Assembly (NCBI RefSeq): GCF_000720765.1
Contig: NZ_JODC01000015.1
Span: forward strand, 186,001 to 250,000
Length of the DNA: 64,000 bases
Source of the DNA: Streptomyces sp. NRRL S-646
GTDB lineage: Bacteria > Actinomycetota > Actinomycetes > Streptomycetales > Streptomycetaceae
Reading direction: 5' to 3'
Shown: positions 1 to 8,669 of the stretch, in pieces
Numbering within the stretch: position 1 is the stretch's first letter
Layout: each line of letters starts with the position of its first letter
The notes under the pieces: generated by a model
The model's database searches: none
The model's input: the letters and a program-made list of their open reading frames with translations, nothing else
What the model was told of the DNA's origin: nothing
Position numbers and translations under genes: made by a program

Positions 1-858
1 CGACTCGAAGGCGATGTCATTCCAGTACGCGTCGAAGGTGGCCTCGAATTTGTTGAGCACGACTGGAGTGGCCACGGATGACAGACGTACGTTCCACTCC
101 AGGCCGTCGAGCAGTGCGGCCTTCGAGAGGTTGGAGCTGCCTACGTACGCCGTGTCGAAACCGCTCTTGCGTCGGAACAGCCAGGCCTTCGCGTGGAGGC
201 GGGTCGAGCGGGTCTCGTAGTTGACCTTTACCTCGGCGCCGAAGTCGCGGACGAGCCGGTCGAGTGCGTGGCGGTCGGTTGCGCCGATGTAGGTAGTTGT
301 GATGACTCGGATGGGGACGCCGCGTTCCGCAGCGGCACGGAGAGAATCTTCGAGGACGCGCAGGCCGTACCACTTCACGAAAGCGCACAGCAGATCAATG
401 CGGTCTGCTGTTGCCAGCTCAGCGCGCAGCTCACTGCCGAGGCTCGGATCCTCGGGGGAGTTGGTGATGAGCGCGGTTTCCGATAGCGGCGTGAGTGGGC
501 GTACCGCGTAGACACCGGGGGCTTCCCGCTCGGCGAGTGCCAGCAGCTGCCGGGGCCCATCGGCAATGGTGCCTATGACTTCGTCCACATCCGGATCTGG
601 TGCGTGAGCGGCCAATGACTGCAGGATCTGGTTGGCAACGGTCACCCGCTTGTCCTGGGGCAGTTGACTGAGCCTGCGCCCCACGGCCTCGCTGATGTGG
701 CGTGCCAGCACGTGGGGCGCGGACTCTTCGCTGACCTCTTCGTCGATTGCCTTCCAGCCCGCGGCTTCGAGCCGCTCCATCAGGTCATGCAGAGTCCGCG
801 TGATGAGTTGCTCGTAGACACCTGCGACCGGCTGTGCCGGGTCCCCCGATTCCGCCAC
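1..858 (-). CDS. DEAD/DEAH-box helicase with N-terminal phospholipase-D-like domain (5' part only)
   Basis: The frame is open from a GTG at 858 to the window edge, giving the first 286 residues. AAGGAG lies 5 nt before the GTG and decides the start. Residues 130-286 form a PLD-like nuclease domain: LHAKAW at 221-226 supplies the H222 and K224 of an HxK motif, followed by GSSNLSKAAL from 240. In actinobacteria this arrangement usually precedes a superfamily 2 helicase core and a DUF3427 domain in a protein of about 1,000 residues, but those parts would lie outside the window, so the helicase assignment is inference from the family. Such proteins are suspected to act in DNA repair or phage defence. 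The downstream neighbours are unrelated. Confidence 0.65.
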   Translation of the reverse strand, partial: MAESGDPAQPVAGVYEQLITRTLHDLMERLEAAGWKAIDEEVSEESAPHVLARHISEAVGRRLSQLPQDKRVTVANQILQSLAAHAPDPDVDEVIGTIADGPRQLLALAEREAPGVYAVRPLTPLSETALITNSPEDPSLGSELRAELATADRIDLLCAFVKWYGLRVLEDSLRAAAERGVPIRVITTTYIGATDRHALDRLVRDFGAEVKVNYETRSTRLHAKAWLFRRKSGFDTAYVGSSNLSKAALLDGLEWNVRLSSVATPVVLNKFEATFDAYWNDIAFES

Positions 859-1125
859 GACTGCTCCTTCGATCCCTTGCGCTTGATCTCTCGCGTCGGT
901 GTGGATCTGTTCTAACAGGAGTCACTGACAATCGAAGCGCTTCTGCTGAAAGGTGATCGTTTTCAGGCAGGCACCGCACGTCTTTACTGCCGCAAGCCCC
1001 ATTAGCAGGCGTGTCGCGGGCACGTCAACCTCGGTTGTTCAGGATGGCCGCACATGGTTCCCGAAGCCGAGACTTCAGGCATCGACCACAAGAGCCTCAG
1101 GGCTTCCAAGGGGGAACAGAAGACG

Positions 1126-1545
1126 ATGCGTATGAACAAGAAGGTCGCGGCCACGGTCTCGGCGTTGGTGATGACCACAGGGCTGCTGGCCATGTCCGGA
1201 GCCACCACCGCCAGCGCCGCGGACGGCTGCAACACGGACGTGGTGTCCGGGACCGCCCGCTCGGCGACCGGGGGCAGGGGCCAACTCTTCGAGCTGAGGT
1301 ACAACGGCTCCGGGACCAATACTTGTGCCTGGGGCCGTGTTACCAACGGCTCTCCCGGCATGCACGTCTGGGTGGACCGGAGCAGCGATGGCGGCCGCAC
1401 CTGGGAGCCGCAGCTTGGCTGGCGGGAGATCGACGCCGGAACCAGCGTCCACACCGAAGCCTGGCGTGACAGCAACGGCAAGCTGATGCGGGCCTGCGGC
1501 GACTCCGGCTACAACACGCCGATCACCTGCACCGGCTGGTACTAG
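1126..1545 (+). CDS. small secreted protein, DUF2690-like
   Basis: This encodes 139 residues. A basic start (MRMNKK), a hydrophobic stretch and a signal-peptidase site after ATTASA (near residue 33) indicate Sec export. The mature part is about 105 residues with four cysteines (after ADG, in NTCAWGR, in RACGD and in ITCTGWY), suggesting two disulphides. The pattern of LFELRYNGS followed by CAWGRV resembles DUF2690-type Streptomyces secreted proteins of unknown function. The start at 1126 was chosen because AAGGGGGA lies about 11 nt upstream and the signal peptide begins there; ATG at 1132 is also possible. No enzymatic motif is visible. Confidence 0.7.
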   Translation: MRMNKKVAATVSALVMTTGLLAMSGATTASAADGCNTDVVSGTARSATGGRGQLFELRYNGSGTNTCAWGRVTNGSPGMHVWVDRSSDGGRTWEPQLGWREIDAGTSVHTEAWRDSNGKLMRACGDSGYNTPITCTGWY

Positions 1546-1766
1546 GGTCTGTCGGGAATGTGCTGGTCACGACCCTCATTGAGGGCTGTGACCAGCACCG
1601 CCGCCTCGTAGCGAACGGCGAGGTGATGCCTGTCTCGTGGCCACGGCCCGGTGATGCTTGAGGCTGGATCCCATACTTGGCTGCCTGGCGCTCGATCGCT
1701 GCCGCCGGATCCACATGGGCGTCTGGTCCGGCTTGACGCCCCGCGCGGCTCTACGCCCCGTGACAC
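1546..1766 (-). pseudogene. relic of an IS5-like transposase, C-terminal end
   Basis: Two adjacent minus-strand frames give SSLKHHRAVATR and then HHLAVRYEAAVLVTALNE, which together resemble the C-terminus of IS5-group transposases (LK-x-R-x-VATRYDKLAVRYEATVLVAAINEW in my memory of the family, split here by a frameshift). No start, no catalytic DDE part and no second terminal repeat are present. The relic touches the end of the SEC-C gene at 1751. Interpretation rests on recognising a short, decayed stretch, so confidence is modest. Confidence 0.5.
1562..1596. terminator. long hairpin after the small secreted gene
   Basis: GCTGGTCAC (1562-1570) pairs with GTGACCAGC (1588-1596), extended inward by CCCTC with GAGGG around an ATT loop. 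It begins 16 nt after the stop codon at 1545, so it can serve as a terminator for that gene. It also lies inside the transposase relic on the other strand, so it may be inherited from that element. Confidence 0.55.
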
Positions 1767-2782
1767 CCCTCATAAACCCGCCCCGACCCGCACCAACAAC
1801 CCGCCCCCCTCTGCGGCGGCCACTCCACAGCCCGCCCCCGAGCCGCCAGCGTCGTCGCATACTGCGGCAACAACTCCGCCTCCCCAGGCGAAGCCATCTC
1901 CGAAGCCGCGAACGCCTCGTACGACGGCACCGTCCCCGTCACGATCCCCAAGTTCGGCGTACCACTCGCTGCCAGCTCCCGCAGTGACCCTTCTATAGTC
2001 GCCAGGTGCTCCTCATGCGACGGGTACTCGGCGGCCAGCGTCGGATACGCCTCCACCAGCTCCGTCAGCTCCCCCGCCGGCCAGTGCAGGACCGCCACCG
2101 GGAACGGGCGCGACAAGGCTTCCCGATACGTCCCCAACTCCGCCCGCAGACGCGAGATCTCAGCCGCCAGTTCCGCCGGATTGTCCGAGCCCAGCGACCA
2201 CACCCGCTTCGGGTCGTGGAGCTCGTCCAAAGAAACAGGGGACGAGTGGAGCAGGTCCGCCACCGTGTCCCACTCGTCGTGGGCGACGCCCAGCATCCGG
2301 CGTACGCGGTGGCGGCCGAACAGGAGCGGGTGCGTCGAGTACGGGGGCTCCTCCACATCCGTCAGGAGCACACGCGCCCCCTCCGTGAAGGTCTCCTCAG
2401 CCGCCTCCAGCTCGTCGTGGGCCTCCAGGGACTCCGCCACGATCACCCAGGGGGCCGGGTCGCGCGGGGACGCCGCCCGGATCCCGTCGATGATCGCTCG
2501 GGCCTCGGCCTCGTGGCCGTACTCCCACAGGTTCGAGGCCTTGAGGGCTCGTACCAGGTAGGGGTTCTCCAGGCCCGCCTGGGACGACAGCAGGCGGTCG
2601 TAGAGCGTGGTCGCGGCGGGGCGGTCGCCGGACAGTTCCAGGTGGGCCGCGGCCTGGATGAGCAGGGCCTCGGCGTCCTCGGGGTACAGGCCGGCGGTTC
2701 GCTCCAGGCGGGCCGCTTCGGCGGTGTGGTCGACGTTCTCGGCAGGCGTGTCGGGGCGCATGAGGGAAACCGTACTGCCCAT
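1751..2782 (-). CDS. TPR-like protein with C-terminal SEC-C zinc motif
   Basis: This encodes 343 residues. The N-terminal half has repeated helix pairs of the tetratricopeptide type (for example DAEALLIQAAAHLELSGD and EAEARAIIDGI), suited to protein binding. The last residues give C329-x-C331-x8-C340-H341, an exact SEC-C metal-binding motif as in the SecA tail. SEC-C proteins with TPR-like helices are common in Streptomyces and have no assigned reaction. No clear ribosome binding site precedes ATG 2782 or the alternative ATG at 2761, so the start is uncertain and the message may be leaderless. It is cytoplasmic, with no signal peptide. Confidence 0.75.
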   Translation of the reverse strand: MGSTVSLMRPDTPAENVDHTAEAARLERTAGLYPEDAEALLIQAAAHLELSGDRPAATTLYDRLLSSQAGLENPYLVRALKASNLWEYGHEAEARAIIDGIRAASPRDPAPWVIVAESLEAHDELEAAEETFTEGARVLLTDVEEPPYSTHPLLFGRHRVRRMLGVAHDEWDTVADLLHSSPVSLDELHDPKRVWSLGSDNPAELAAEISRLRAELGTYREALSRPFPVAVLHWPAGELTELVEAYPTLAAEYPSHEEHLATIEGSLRELAASGTPNLGIVTGTVPSYEAFAASEMASPGEAELLPQYATTLAARGRAVEWPPQRGAGCWCGSGRVYEGCHGA

Positions 2783-2823
2783 CCGTGTCGAAGAAGAGGT
2801 ATGTGCTGGTCAAAGGGCAGGGA

Positions 2824-3981
2824 TCACGTGACCTGCTCGGGACGCCCGCTCGACGCCCACACCATCGTCCCCAACCCCGCCGCCACGAGGCCCGCCCCTA
2901 CATACAGCGGAGCCGTGTAGCCCAGGCCCGCGCTGATGGCGACCCCGCCCAGCCACGCCCCCACCGCATTGCCGACATTCGACGCCGATACGTTCGCGCT
3001 CGCCGCCAGCGGTACGCCGTGGGCGGCGTCCGTGACGCGGGTGATCATGCCGGGGACCTGGGCGAAGCCGAAGACGCCCGTGAGGAAGACCAGCACGACG
3101 GAGGCGGCCGGGCTGTCCGCCAGCAGGCCGAACAGAGCGAGGGTGACCCCCAGCGCCGCCAGGGAGATGATCAGCGTGAGGTCGCGGTTGTGGTCCGCGG
3201 CGCGGCCGCCGGCCAGGTTGCCGAGGACCAGGCCGCTGCCGTAGACGACAAGGAGCCAGGCCACGTCCGTGTCCGAGAAGCCGGTGACCTCGGTGAAGGT
3301 GTAGGCGAGGTAGCTGAAGGCGCCGAACATGCCGCCGTAGCCGAGGGCGGTCGCGGTGAGGGTCAGCCAGACCTGGCCGGAGCGCATCGCCCGTAGCTGA
3401 GCTGTCAGGGAACCCCTCGACTCGGCGGCCCTCCCCGCCCATCCCGGCACCAGCACCCCGATCGCCACCGCCGCCGCGACCCCGATCCCCGTGATCGCCC
3501 AGAACGTCGCGCGCCAGCCCCAGCGCTCGCCCACCAGGGCGCCGAAGGGGACCCCCAGCACGTTCGCCACCGTCAGACCCGCGAACATCACCGCCACCGC
3601 CCGCGATGCCCGTTCCGGTGGGACCAGGCGGCGGGCGACGAGGGAGCCGATGCCGAAGAACGAGCCGTGGCACAGGGCGGCGACGATGCGGCCGAGCAGC
3701 ATCACCGGGTAGTTCGGCGCGAGGGCGGAGAGGAGGTTGCCGACGACGAACAGGACGACCAGGCCGGTGAGAACCGGCTTGCGGGGCAGCCCCGCCGTCG
3801 CGGCCGTCAGGGCTATCGCGCCCACCGCGACGGTCAGGGCGTAACCGGAGATCAGCCGGCCCGCCGCGGCCTCCGACACGGCGAGGCTCCGGCCCACCTG
3901 TGGCAGGAGCCCCGCGATCACGAACTCCGTCAGGCCGATCCCGAAGCCGCCGAGCGCGAGCGCCACCAGCCCGGCCGGCAT
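2824..3981 (-). CDS. MFS drug/sugar efflux transporter (DHA1 family)
   Basis: This encodes 385 residues with about 12 hydrophobic segments and no soluble domain. The opening MPAGLVALALGGFGIGLTEF and the later LGRIVAALCHGSFFG match the AraJ/CmlR group of major facilitator proton antiporters, which export drugs or sugars. The frame runs open upstream through the preceding gene, but that upstream sequence reads as a shadow of the glycosidase; ATG 3981 is the first start that gives the family N-terminus. It follows the GH30 gene by about 60 nt on the same strand, so the two may be co-transcribed, which would fit export or handling of sugars, though antibiotic efflux is equally possible. Confidence 0.8.
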   Translation of the reverse strand: MPAGLVALALGGFGIGLTEFVIAGLLPQVGRSLAVSEAAAGRLISGYALTVAVGAIALTAATAGLPRKPVLTGLVVLFVVGNLLSALAPNYPVMLLGRIVAALCHGSFFGIGSLVARRLVPPERASRAVAVMFAGLTVANVLGVPFGALVGERWGWRATFWAITGIGVAAAVAIGVLVPGWAGRAAESRGSLTAQLRAMRSGQVWLTLTATALGYGGMFGAFSYLAYTFTEVTGFSDTDVAWLLVVYGSGLVLGNLAGGRAADHNRDLTLIISLAALGVTLALFGLLADSPAASVVLVFLTGVFGFAQVPGMITRVTDAAHGVPLAASANVSASNVGNAVGAWLGGVAISAGLGYTAPLYVGAGLVAAGLGTMVWASSGRPEQVT

Positions 3982-4043
3982 CCGCGACGAGGCAGACGAG
4001 GCATCAGAAGCAGGGGGGACCCCCGTGGCCTCGTACGGAGACG

Positions 4044-5516
4044 TCAGATCGTCACCCCGTCTATCTGCAAGGTCTGCACCGCCTTCCCCGCGATCGACAC
4101 CGAGACCGACTTTCCGCTCAGGAAGGTGTCCGAGTACGACTTGTACAGGTCGCCGCCGGTCGTCACCGTGTTCCAGCGGGGGACGAGGCCGCCCGAACCG
4201 CCCGTCACCGTGGTGAAGTCGGAGAGGTTGAAGGTGAAGGTCTGGGCCGAGGTCGAGGTGTTCAGCGCCACGATCACCAGGCGCTTCGCGCTCGAGTCGT
4301 AGGCCGCGACCGCGTTGCTCACACCCGTGTCGAGGATCTTCATGCCGGGGCGGATGTGCCGGCTGAACTGCGCCATCGTGTAGTACTTCGTCTGCACCGC
4401 GCCCGCCTGCAGCGTGTTCGCGTCGTACGCGATCATCGCCCAGTTCGAGGACGGGTCCATGACCTGCCAGTAGACCCAGGCGGTCGGGTGCAGCCAGCGG
4501 AAGTCGTAGAGGAGGTTGAAGGCGAGCGTGTAGCCGGTGCCGTCGTTGTCGCCGGTCTCGGAGTTCCAGAGGGCCTTGCCCGCCGTCGTCACCACGTCCG
4601 TGTAGAGCAGGTCCCGGCGGCCGCCGGAACCCTGGTAGCCGTGGACGTTGACCCGGTTCACATAGCCCTTCGTCGTCGACGAGAAGGAGTTCCACGTCGT
4701 GCGGGCCAGGTCGTAGCTCGTCTCGTCCGAGGCCGAGATCTTCGTGCCCGTCAGGCCCCGCTTGTCCAACTCGCTGCGGACGTACGGCAGTACGGCGGAC
4801 TGGACCGTCGAGTCGATGTGGCAGCCCTCCTGGGTGCCGGTCGCCGTCCACCAGCTGGAGCTGGGCTCGTTGAAGGCCTCGACCGTCGCGAAGTTCACGC
4901 CCCAGTTGTTCTTCGCGTAGAGGGCCACCGCCGCGAGGTGGGAGGCATGCTGGCGGTAGTTCCAGGACTGGAGGTTGTTGCCGCCGTCGGAGGCACCGGA
5001 CGGGTTGTGGTTCAGGCACATCCACCACATGGGGGAGTTGGCGAACAGCTCGGTGGTCGCCCCGCGCGCCGTCGCCTTCACCAGCATCGCGCGCTGGGTG
5101 GCGTCCGCCGTCCACTTCCACGCCGAGGACGTCGGGTCCTCGTTGTTCCAGTCCTGCCAGTAGCCCTCGATCTGCTTGAACGCCGGGATGTTCGGGGACG
5201 CGACCATGCTCGCGCCGCTCACCGTGTTCGAGCTGCACGCGCCCAGGTTGTAACGGGCGATGTTCAGGCCCAGGCCGGGGAGCGTCGTGCCGTTGTACGC
5301 CGTCGACTTGGTGGTGAAGAAGATGTCGGCGAAGTCGTCCCGCGCGCCGAACACATTGGCCCACCAGGCCAGGGAGGTGCCCCAGCCCTCCCAAGTGCCG
5401 TACGAGGTTCCGGGGCTGACGGCGATCGTGGCATCCGCGCGTGCGGTGCCGGTCGCGAGAGCGCTGCCGAGGAGGGTGCCGCCGGCTGCGGTCAGCAGGG
5501 TTCTGCGTCGGATCAT
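4044..5516 (-). CDS. Tat-exported GH30 glycosidase, probable endo-beta-1,6-galactanase
   Basis: This encodes 490 residues. The N-terminus MIRRRTLLTAAGG followed by an alanine-rich segment ending TARA (to about residue 26) is a twin-arginine signal. The mature protein begins with the GWGTSLAWWANVFG signature near residue 44 that I associate with GH30 subfamily 5 galactanases (Trichoderma 6GAL and the S. avermitilis enzyme). The likely acid/base is E217 in EAFNEP, and the likely nucleophile is E320 in WNSETGDNDGTG. A beta-sandwich covers roughly residues 400-490. It would cut beta-1,6-galactan side chains of plant arabinogalactan outside the cell. The upstream region to 5732 is shared with the divergent sortase gene. 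Confidence 0.85.
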   Translation of the reverse strand: MIRRRTLLTAAGGTLLGSALATGTARADATIAVSPGTSYGTWEGWGTSLAWWANVFGARDDFADIFFTTKSTAYNGTTLPGLGLNIARYNLGACSSNTVSGASMVASPNIPAFKQIEGYWQDWNNEDPTSSAWKWTADATQRAMLVKATARGATTELFANSPMWWMCLNHNPSGASDGGNNLQSWNYRQHASHLAAVALYAKNNWGVNFATVEAFNEPSSSWWTATGTQEGCHIDSTVQSAVLPYVRSELDKRGLTGTKISASDETSYDLARTTWNSFSSTTKGYVNRVNVHGYQGSGGRRDLLYTDVVTTAGKALWNSETGDNDGTGYTLAFNLLYDFRWLHPTAWVYWQVMDPSSNWAMIAYDANTLQAGAVQTKYYTMAQFSRHIRPGMKILDTGVSNAVAAYDSSAKRLVIVALNTSTSAQTFTFNLSDFTTVTGGSGGLVPRWNTVTTGGDLYKSYSDTFLSGKSVSVSIAGKAVQTLQIDGVTI

Positions 5517-5732
5517 GGCTTCTCCGCCTTCGCTGGGCGACCTGGCCCGTCAGGTCACTGGAGGGAAGCATCGGGTGTGACGGGTGGGGTTGTCGAGAGT
5601 TGTGCCAGCCCTTTCTAAAACCTATGTATGAAGTCCCGAACAGCCCCTGTCGTACGGCCGGCGCCGTGCGGGTCTGGTGACTTCGACGTCCGGCCCTTAT
5701 CGTGCGGGCGGCCCGGTGAAGGAGGCGTACGG

Positions 5733-6506
5733 ATGCGCGTTCCGGTCGTGCAGCACACCACCCGGCGGCAGCGCGCACGCCGCCGACGTGCGCTGTGGAC
5801 CGGCGGCGAACTCCTCGTCACCGCGGGCCTCGTGCTCCTGCTGCTCGTCGTCCACCAGCTGTGGTGGACCAACCGGGAGGCCAGGCGCGGCGCCGAGCGC
5901 AAGGTGGAGGTGCTGGAGCGGGAGTGGGGCGGCGGGGGCACTGGCAAAGGTGACGACTCCGGTACGTCCGTCCCGGCCGCGACGCCCCAGCCGCGCACCG
6001 GCACCCGTACCCGCCAACAGACCACCACCGCCGCCGCGCAGCCCCGCCCCTCCTGGTCCCAGGCCTACGCCATCCTCACCATCCCCCGCCTGGGCCTGCG
6101 CGTCCCGGTCGCCGAGGGCGTCAGCAAACAGAACGTCCTCAACCAGGGGTACGTCGGCCACTACCGCGGCACCGGGCAGCCCGGCCAGGCGGGCAACTTC
6201 GCGCTCGCGGGGCATCGGAACACGCACGGCGAGCCGTTCCGGTACATCAACCGGCTGCGGGCGAAGGACGTCGTGGAGGTCGAGACGAAGACCGCGACCT
6301 ACATCTACGCCGTCGACGAGACGCTCCCGCAGACCTCGGCCCGTGACTCGGGTGTCGTACGCCCGATTCCACGCTCCATCGTCGAGCCCCGCTACGGGTA
6401 CTCCGAGCCCGGGTACTACATCACGCTGACGACCTGCACTCCGGAGTACACCTCCAGGTACCGGCTGGTCGTCTGGGGCAAGCTCGTTTCCATGCGCCCC
6501 CGTTGA
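5733..6506 (+). CDS. class E sortase
   Basis: This encodes 257 residues. A basic N-terminus is followed by one membrane helix (about 22-41), a Thr/Pro/Gly-rich linker to about 107 and a sortase barrel. The catalytic residues are visible: H161 in LAGHRNTHG, C235 in TLTTC and R242 in TSRYRL. Class E sortases of actinobacteria attach LAxTG proteins (chaplins and others) to peptidoglycan at the outer face of the membrane. ATG 5733 has GAAGGAGG 8 nt upstream, which fixes the start. The gene is monocistronic and divergent from the GH30 gene. A potential substrate with an LARTG signal is encoded at 13916. Confidence 0.9.
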   Translation: MRVPVVQHTTRRQRARRRRALWTGGELLVTAGLVLLLLVVHQLWWTNREARRGAERKVEVLEREWGGGGTGKGDDSGTSVPAATPQPRTGTRTRQQTTTAAAQPRPSWSQAYAILTIPRLGLRVPVAEGVSKQNVLNQGYVGHYRGTGQPGQAGNFALAGHRNTHGEPFRYINRLRAKDVVEVETKTATYIYAVDETLPQTSARDSGVVRPIPRSIVEPRYGYSEPGYYITLTTCTPEYTSRYRLVVWGKLVSMRPR

Positions 6507-6533
6507 GCCCCCGCGGAGTGACGCCCGGACCGG

Positions 6534-8003
6534 TCACGCCCGGACCGTCCGCTCCCGCAGCACCAGCACGGCCACGGCCGCCAGCAGGGCCAGGCCCGCC
6601 GACACCAGCAGCGCGATGTTCGCTCCGTGCCCCAGACCCCCGCCCGACGACGTCACGATCGCGATCGTCAGGGCGACGCCGGCGCAGGAGCCGATGTAGC
6701 GGAACGTCTGCTGGGCGCCCGAGCCCATGGCCGCGCGGGCCGCCGGTACCGACTCCACCGACAGCAGGGGCAGGGCGGCGTTCAGCAGGCCGCTGCCGAT
6801 GCCGCCCAGGATCAGGCCGGGCAGGAGGCGCTGCCAGGAGCCCGAGTCGATCGCGCCGAGCATGGTCAGGACGCCCGCCGCGTGCAGGGCGAAGCCGACG
6901 GCGAGCTGGTGGCGGGGCGGGACGCGGCCCGCGAGACGCTTCGCCTGGAGCGCCACCGTGAAGGACAGGCCGGACCAGAGCAGGAACAGCCAGGCCGTGT
7001 CCATGGGGGACAGGCCGAGCATCTGCTGGAACAGGACCGGCAGGAAGCTGAAGAGGCCGATCACCGCGAGGCCCGTGAACAGCCCGCCCGCGGACGAGGC
7101 CAGGAAGCCGGGTCGGCGCAGCAGGCCCAGGTCGATCATCGGGGTCGCGGTGCGGTGCTCCACCAGCGCGAACACGGCCATCAGCACCACGGCCGCCAGG
7201 AACAGCAGACCCACCTCGGCGCGCAGCCAGCCGTCCCGGCCGAGCGTGAGGGCGGCGACCAGGGACACCAGTGCCAGGCCGAAGGTCAGTGCGCCCAGGA
7301 TGTCCGGACGGCCGCCCCTCGGTGAGCGGGATTCCGTCAACGTACGCGTCCCCAGGGCCGCCACGATCACCGCCGCCGCGCCCAGCACGCCGTATGCCAC
7401 CCGCCAGTCGGGCATCGCGCCCGCGAGGAGTGGCCCCGCGGCGATGCCGCCGCTCACGAAGGCTCCCCATACGCCGGTCGCGTGCAGTCGGCCTCGGGGA
7501 GTCGGGAAGGCTTGCACCAGCAGGCCCAGGCTGCTCGCCAGGATCGCCGCGCTGGCGGCGCCCTGCGCTATGCGGGCCAGCGTGAACTGCAGCGTGGTGG
7601 AGGCCAGGGCGCCGAGGGCCGTGGTGAGGCCGAGGGCGAGGGTGCCGATGAGGAAGATCCGGCGGCGGCCGTAGTCGTCGGCCAGGCTGCCGGCGACCAG
7701 GAGGAGGGCGGCGAGGCCCAGCGGGGTGCCGTTGATGAGCCAGGCCTGCGCGGAGAGCGAGGTGTGCAGGGCGAGGGCCGTGTCCCGGAGCGTGACCACC
7801 GGGGCTGTGTACGTCATCAGGGTCACGGCCGTGGCCGCGCTGGTCAGGGCGAGGGTGGCACGGGGATGCGGGGGCGCCTCCGCGTGCGGGGCGGCCTGCT
7901 CTGGGCGCGGGGCGGGTGGCTTTGCGTGCGATGCGCCGCCTACCGCCTCCTGCACCTCGGCCCCTTCGGCTCCCGTGAGAGTTCGGTCATTGAACCTAGT
8001 CAT
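6534..8003 (-). CDS. MFS multidrug exporter (DHA2 family)
   Basis: This encodes 489 residues with a 50-residue polar N-terminal extension and then about 14 hydrophobic segments, the DHA2 topology. The motif ADDYGRRRIFLIG after the second helix is the family loop 2-3 signature (GxLaDrxGrkxxl). It probably extrudes hydrophobic drugs or cations using the proton gradient. ATG 8003 faces the HxlR regulator across a 69-bp gap, and one of two identical operators (7981-7996) lies inside codons 3 to 8, so the regulator very likely represses this gene. A longer reading upstream would run through both operators and is unlikely. Confidence 0.85.
   Translation of the reverse strand: MTRFNDRTLTGAEGAEVQEAVGGASHAKPPAPRPEQAAPHAEAPPHPRATLALTSAATAVTLMTYTAPVVTLRDTALALHTSLSAQAWLINGTPLGLAALLLVAGSLADDYGRRRIFLIGTLALGLTTALGALASTTLQFTLARIAQGAASAAILASSLGLLVQAFPTPRGRLHATGVWGAFVSGGIAAGPLLAGAMPDWRVAYGVLGAAAVIVAALGTRTLTESRSPRGGRPDILGALTFGLALVSLVAALTLGRDGWLRAEVGLLFLAAVVLMAVFALVEHRTATPMIDLGLLRRPGFLASSAGGLFTGLAVIGLFSFLPVLFQQMLGLSPMDTAWLFLLWSGLSFTVALQAKRLAGRVPPRHQLAVGFALHAAGVLTMLGAIDSGSWQRLLPGLILGGIGSGLLNAALPLLSVESVPAARAAMGSGAQQTFRYIGSCAGVALTIAIVTSSGGGLGHGANIALLVSAGLALLAAVAVLVLRERTVRA
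7981..7996. promoter_or_regulatory. operator copy 1 for the HxlR regulator (inside exporter codons)
   Basis: GTTCGGTCATTGAACC is identical to the copy at 8026-8041. Its ends GTTC and GAAC form an inverted repeat. It overlaps the first codons of the exporter gene, a position where a bound repressor would block elongation or the start of transcription. Assignment to HxlR is inferred from the divergent arrangement. Confidence 0.65.
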
Positions 8004-8025
8004 GTCCTGAACCGTAACACCGTAG

Positions 8026-8041
8026 GTTCGGTCATTGAACC
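8026..8041. promoter_or_regulatory. operator copy 2 for the HxlR regulator (intergenic)
   Basis: This is an exact 16-bp repeat of 7981-7996, here with the extended inverted repeat GGTTC at 8025-8029 and GAACC at 8037-8041. It sits between the divergent starts, 14 nt before ATG 8055. Centre-to-centre spacing of the two copies is 45 bp, roughly four helical turns, so two dimers would lie on nearly the same face. Confidence 0.7.
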
Positions 8042-8072
8042 AAGCTCGCGAAAAATGGTTACAGTGGACGCC

Positions 8073-8612
8073 ATGGCACTCGGCAAGGACTACGCGACAC
8101 AGGAGTGCTCCATCGCCCGCGCGCTGGAGATCGTCGGCGAGCGGTGGACGCTGCTCGTCATCCGCGACGCGCTCTACGGCGTGCGCCGCTACAACGACTT
8201 CCTCGTCCACCTCGGCATCCCGCGCGCGGTCCTCGCCGCCCGCCTCCAGTCGCTCACGGCGGAGGGGATCCTGGAGAAGCGGCGCTACCAGGAGTCACCG
8301 CCGCGGGACGAGTACGTCATCACCGAGCGCGGCATCGCCCTGTGGCCGACCCTCCGCTCCCTCGGCCTCTGGGGCCGCGAGCACTACACCGAGACCCAGC
8401 TGCGCTACTTCCGGCACGCCGACTGCGGTACCGAACTCGGGCCGTACGGCGAATGCCCCGCCTGCGCAACCGTCGTACCCGTCGAGGACGTCCTCATGGA
8501 GCCGGGAGCCGGACTCGATCCGGACCCGGCGGATCCGGTCAGCCGGGCGCTGCTCAGGCCGCGGAGGCTGTTGCAGCCCCTGGAACTGCCCGTCGAGAGC
8601 GATCAGGTATAA
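8073..8612 (+). CDS. HxlR-family transcriptional regulator
   Basis: This encodes 179 residues from ATG 8073; ATG 8055 in the same frame would add six. The segment CSIARALEIVGERWTLLVIR is the HxlR family hallmark of a MarR-like winged helix, with the recognition region RYNDFLVHLGIPRAVLAARL. The C-terminal CGTELGPYGECPAC contains a CxxC and an isolated cysteine that could bind metal or sense redox state. The gene is divergent from the MFS exporter with two shared operators, so it probably represses that exporter and itself and is released by the exporter's substrate or by oxidants. Confidence 0.85.
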   Translation: MALGKDYATQECSIARALEIVGERWTLLVIRDALYGVRRYNDFLVHLGIPRAVLAARLQSLTAEGILEKRRYQESPPRDEYVITERGIALWPTLRSLGLWGREHYTETQLRYFRHADCGTELGPYGECPACATVVPVEDVLMEPGAGLDPDPADPVSRALLRPRRLLQPLELPVESDQV

Positions 8613-8669
8613 CCGAGGCAGACGAACAGAACAGACGAGTGGCAGTACGACGCGTACGAGGGGGCAGTC

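Noticed and set aside
3982..5778. N-terminal extension fusing the MFS exporter to about 600 extra residues
   Set aside because: The upstream part is an out-of-frame reading of the GH30 gene without any domain; the exporter starts at 3981.
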